This document shows positions 50,102 through 52,898 of a DNA stretch of 52,898 bases, piece after piece (the stretch's first letter is position 1; every line of letters starts with the position of its first letter). Below the pieces are notes generated by a model. That model had not been told where the DNA came from, searched no databases, and saw only the letters and a list, made by a program, of their open reading frames with translations. The position numbers and the translations under genes are program-made. Origin of the DNA: JAAYDK01 sp964543935 (GTDB lineage Bacteria > Spirochaetota > Spirochaetia > Sphaerochaetales > Sphaerochaetaceae); contig CAZJAK010000007.1 in assembly GCA_964543935.1 (NCBI GenBank), positions 1 through 52,898 on the forward strand, given 5' to 3'.

Positions 50102-51892
50102 CTAGCGCTCTTGGCTGGAGTCCTTGTGGCGGTACTGGGTAAGGTACAAATGACGGTACATTCCCCCTTGTCCGATAAGCTCGGCATGGGTGCCCGATTC
50201 GACGATCTTGCCCCCGTCGATGACGAAGATCCGGTCGGCCCTCATCACTGTCGAAAGGCGGTGGGCGATCACGATGGTCGTCCTGCCGCGCATGAGTTCT
50301 TCCAAAGCCTGCTCCACTTGGACTTCCGACTCCGAGTCGAGCGACGAGGTCGCCTCATCGAGGATGAGGATCCTCGGATCCTTGAGGAATACGCGGGCGA
50401 TGGCAATCCGTTGCCGTTGACCGCCGCTTAGGCGGGTGCCTCGTTCTCCGATGATCGTGTCGAAACCGCGCTCCTGCTCCATGATGAAGGTGGTGGCATT
50501 GGCTTTATCGGCAGCCCAACGCACTTCGCTGTCGCCGGCTGTCACATTGCCGAAACGGATGTTGTCCCTGATTGTCCCGCAGAAGAGCAGCGACTCTTGG
50601 AAGACCATGCCGATATTCTGCCTTAGCGATCGCAGCGTGTAGGAGCGGATGTCGTTGCCACCCACCAAGATGGCTCCTGAGGTGACGTCATAAAAACGGG
50701 GGATGAGGTTGATGATGGTCGACTTGCCCGATCCGGATGGTCCCACGATCGCGATGGTCTCCCCTTCGGAAATTTTGAACGACAAATTGTCGAGGGTTGG
50801 GCGTAGCGTTTGTGGATAGGTGAACACGACATGGTCGAACTCAATCCCGCTGGCCGATTGGCGCTTGCATTCAACGGCATCGGGAGCATCCTTGATCTCC
50901 GGCACGAGATCGAGCACCTCGAAGATGCGGTCGATGGCGGCCATCGAGGTGCTCAATACTTGGGTCAGTTCACTCAGCCGGTTGACCGGCATGTAGAAAC
51001 TGCCCAGGTAGGAGTAGAACAGGATCATCTGGCCGAGGGTGAGTTGCTCGTTGAGGATAAAGAAACTGGCGGCGAACACGACCAAAACGGGTGCCACCCC
51101 GGTCAGGAATCCCACCGTGGTGGCGTTGATGGCGCTCCAGCGGGCACCGACTAAGCTTTCATGGAGCAACGAGAGCGACTCCTCATGGAAGCTCTGTTGC
51201 TCTTCCGGTTCGCGGGTGAACGATTGGACCACATTGAAGGCGGTCACCTTCTCTTGGAGGTTGCCCTGCATCGCTTCGGTCTTGTCCTGGACCCTCCGGC
51301 TGGCGGCCTTGATGCGCTTTTTCAACAAGCGGGTCATGGCGACATACGGGGGAAAGACCGTCAAGGATATCAGCGTGAGCGGTACGCTGATGCGCAACAA
51401 CATGTACAACAACACGAATATAACCATTCCGTCGATCCAGACATTGGTCAACGCGTTGCCGATCAAGTTCTGGGCTTGGCTGATATCGTTGATCAAGCGC
51501 GCCACGATGCTGCCCGATTGGCGCGAATGGTAGTAGGAGGCGCTCATGCGCTGGACGTGGAGGTACAAATCATATCGCAGGTCGAATATCGTCTTATTGG
51601 AGGCTTTTGCCGCGGCATAATGCCTGAGGAAGGTCATCGGGATGTATATGAACAGGTACAAGCCCACCACGAGCAAGACCGAGTTGACGATGGTGCTCCG
51701 TTTGAGTTCCAACGTCATCACGGAATCGGAATTGAGCACGTTGTCCACGAGATACCCCAGTACCTGCGGAAACACCAGCGGCATGGTGAACTTGACCATC
51801 CCGCCCAAGGCGGCCAACAGGATGAGGTACCAGTATGGTTTCACATAACCTAAGAATCGTCTGAAGTTGTTTTTCTTTTCTTTTTTTACCAT
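50102..51892 (-). CDS. ABC exporter, fused permease and ATPase
   Basis: Half-transporter of 596 residues working as a dimer. Residues ~15-330 form a six-helix exporter domain; ~350-590 form the ATPase with Walker A GPSGSGKST, signature LSGGQRQR and Walker B ILILDEATSS. Family type is MsbA/multidrug/lipid exporter. It lies on the same strand directly upstream of kamA, so it may share expression, but it also has its own TACAAT box at 51914-51919. Substrate unknown. Confidence 0.92.
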   Translation of the reverse strand: MVKKEKKNNFRRFLGYVKPYWYLILLAALGGMVKFTMPLVFPQVLGYLVDNVLNSDSVMTLELKRSTIVNSVLLVVGLYLFIYIPMTFLRHYAAAKASNKTIFDLRYDLYLHVQRMSASYYHSRQSGSIVARLINDISQAQNLIGNALTNVWIDGMVIFVLLYMLLRISVPLTLISLTVFPPYVAMTRLLKKRIKAASRRVQDKTEAMQGNLQEKVTAFNVVQSFTREPEEQQSFHEESLSLLHESLVGARWSAINATTVGFLTGVAPVLVVFAASFFILNEQLTLGQMILFYSYLGSFYMPVNRLSELTQVLSTSMAAIDRIFEVLDLVPEIKDAPDAVECKRQSASGIEFDHVVFTYPQTLRPTLDNLSFKISEGETIAIVGPSGSGKSTIINLIPRFYDVTSGAILVGGNDIRSYTLRSLRQNIGMVFQESLLFCGTIRDNIRFGNVTAGDSEVRWAADKANATTFIMEQERGFDTIIGERGTRLSGGQRQRIAIARVFLKDPRILILDEATSSLDSESEVQVEQALEELMRGRTTIVIAHRLSTVMRADRIFVIDGGKIVESGTHAELIGQGGMYRHLYLTQYRHKDSSQER

Positions 51893-52014
51893 TGCCAGGC
51901 CGATCTGAGGTGCATTGTAGCATGCCCACGACCTTTTTGGACACTCGGTCGAAGCAAAAGCGCACTCGCTTTGGTCGGATGGTTATGAGAACTTACCGTG
52001 AAGATGTCCCCGCC

Positions 52015-52686
52015 ATGGTGTCGATCAAGGAGATGCCCCTCTGCCAGCGTCCGCGGGAACGGTTGTGCGAGGTCGGCGGGCAAGCGTTATCCGATCTGGA
52101 ACTGCTCACCATCATGATCGGTTCAGGGACAGCGCTCAAACCGGCTGGGGAAATGGCCGGTGAAGTGTTGGCCCTTCTGGACCGTTGCGATGTGTCCAAG
52201 GAGCTGACTGTATCCGATGTGCAGGCATTACCCGGGATGGGCAAAGCCAAAGCCGCGGTAATCTGCGCTGCCTTGGAGTTGGGCCGCAGACGCCTGCCGC
52301 AACGGCGCAAGCAGATTGTGTTCCCACACGATGTGTATCCGTTCATCCAGCACTTCGGCAACCGCAACCAAGAGCATTTCCTCTGTATTTCTCTCAACGG
52401 CGCCCACGAGGTCCTCTCCGTGCATGTTGTCTCGATTGGTCTGGTGAATTTTACGCTAGTCCATCCGCGTGAAGTATTTGCCGATCCTTTGCGCGAACGG
52501 GCAACTGCAATCATTGTTGCCCACAACCACCCCAGCGGCAATCTCATGCCCAGCCAAGACGATATCAATGTGACCATCCGCCTCAAGAAAGCAGGGGATT
52601 TGCTGGGCATCAAGCTGCTCGACCATCTCATTTTCAGTGAAGATTCCTACCGGTCGATGCTCGAGGAGAATGAGTTGTCGACATGA
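52015..52686 (+). CDS. radC: RadC-family (JAB domain) protein
   Basis: Protein of 223 residues, the normal RadC length if started at the ATG at 52015, giving MVSIKEMPLCQRPRERL, the family start. A helix-hairpin-helix-like ALPGMGKAKAAVI follows, and the JAMM metal site HNHPSGNLMPSQDD is complete. Despite the name, a DNA repair role is not firmly established. Earlier in-frame ATGs at 51892, 51979 and 51985 are possible but add unmatched residues. Divergent from the ABC exporter. Confidence 0.88.
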   Translation: MVSIKEMPLCQRPRERLCEVGGQALSDLELLTIMIGSGTALKPAGEMAGEVLALLDRCDVSKELTVSDVQALPGMGKAKAAVICAALELGRRRLPQRRKQIVFPHDVYPFIQHFGNRNQEHFLCISLNGAHEVLSVHVVSIGLVNFTLVHPREVFADPLRERATAIIVAHNHPSGNLMPSQDDINVTIRLKKAGDLLGIKLLDHLIFSEDSYRSMLEENELST

Positions 52687-52709
52687 ATGTCAAGATACCG
52701 ATACGAGAT

Positions 52710-52758
52710 TTGACGCCTTTACTCTTGATGTGTATAATTTCAGCAATCGATACACATC
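52710..52758 (+). promoter_or_regulatory. vapB promoter and operator
   Basis: TTGACG (52710-52715) and perfect TATAAT (52733-52738) are 17 nt apart. GATGTGTAT (52727-52735) and ATACACATC (52750-52758) form a perfect 9-bp inverted repeat, centres about two helical turns apart, covering the -10 and the start region. This is the layout of an autoregulated toxin-antitoxin operon, where the VapBC complex binds its own operator. Confidence 0.75.
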
Positions 52759-52775
52759 GAACTCAAGAGGCATCC

Positions 52776-52898
52776 ATGCGGACAAATATTATTATCGACG
52801 ATCAACTGATGAACGAAGCTTTGCTGGTCTCTGGTTGCAGGACTAAAAAAGAGGCTGTCGAGGAAGGGCTGATCACCCAGGCCCAGGCAGATGCCCTG
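52776..52898 (+). CDS. vapB: VapB-family antitoxin (partial, runs off the window)
   Basis: First 41 codons of a VapB-type antitoxin, beginning MRTNIIIDDQLMNEALLVSG and continuing with a CRTKKEAVEEG segment, the ribbon-helix-helix DNA-binding pattern of the family. A VapC PIN-domain RNase is expected downstream, outside the window. AAGAGG lies before the ATG. After EEG the sequence goes directly to LITQAQADAL, shorter than the usual hydrophobic heptad between these parts, so this VapB may have lost a few residues at the end of its second helix. Confidence 0.8.
   Translation, partial: MRTNIIIDDQLMNEALLVSGCRTKKEAVEEGLITQAQADAL

Overview
The window reads as a chromosomal segment of a spirochaete, most likely a member of the Sphaerochaetaceae. 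The inference rests on signal peptides ending in FATGTKEE-like sequence, a eukaryotic-type hexokinase, a bifunctional RXKD-type Rel, a family II pyrophosphatase with CBS/DRTGG inserts, a sugar ABC operon without its own ATPase, and many small outer-membrane-like proteins ending in an aromatic residue. Apart from one AT-rich patch near 39.1 kb the DNA is fairly GC-rich and densely packed, with many 1-16 nt overlaps between genes. I see no transposase, integrase, phage gene, CRISPR array or rRNA. One tRNA (Arg, CCG) is present.

Layout. 0.1-4.3 kb: sugar ABC transporter (two permeases and a binding protein) divergent from a DeoR-family regulator. 4.4-9.2 kb: UMP-kinase-like protein, PflX-type radical SAM protein, patatin, small conserved protein, nucleoside hydrolase and pyridoxal-kinase-like gene. 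9.2-12.4 kb: phosphohexomutase and hexokinase, tail to tail. 12.5-13.3 kb: a CsoR-controlled micro-operon with a 50-residue LDCC-motif peptide and a SHOCT membrane protein. 13.3-16.2 kb: secreted protein/lipoprotein pair divergent from exonuclease I. 16.2-20.5 kb: threonine-to-glycine pathway (tdh-kbl) facing a cupin-type XRE regulator and a GPH/MFS transporter. 20.5-24.5 kb: prfA-prmC-rel. 24.5-29.2 kb: family II pyrophosphatase and the carotenoid genes crtI-crtB-cruF. 29.3-34.1 kb: rpiB, then a leftward run Fic, HAD-cytidine deaminase fusion, phospholipase D lipoprotein and two small envelope proteins. 34.2-39.0 kb: outer-membrane protein, flavodoxin, LOG-family protein, YitT protein, nucleotidyltransferase and a secreted protein. 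39.0-43.6 kb: AT-rich patch, tRNA-Arg, and a 4.2-kb gene for a lipoprotein with 14 stalk repeats and a seven-bladed RCC1 propeller. 43.7-46.2 kb: DUF1801 protein, small envelope protein, MATE exporter. 46.2-51.9 kb: KamA aminomutase, two ATP-grasp ligases and a GNAT acetyltransferase in one run, preceded by an ABC exporter. 52.0 kb to the end: RadC and the start of a VapB antitoxin gene with its promoter and palindromic operator.

The strongest candidate for an undescribed system is the kamA/ATP-grasp/ATP-grasp/GNAT run, which has the right parts to make and acylate a small peptide containing beta-lysine. Other notable items are the CsoR micro-operon with a peptide too short for ordinary gene calling, the RCC1 propeller on a repeat stalk, the HAD-cytidine deaminase fusion, a Fic protein carrying its own inhibitor domain, and interlocked promoters with a shared palindrome between tdh and its neighbouring regulator.

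All functional names come from reading motifs by eye; no database search was possible. Start codons were chosen from ribosome-binding sites, overlaps and family lengths.
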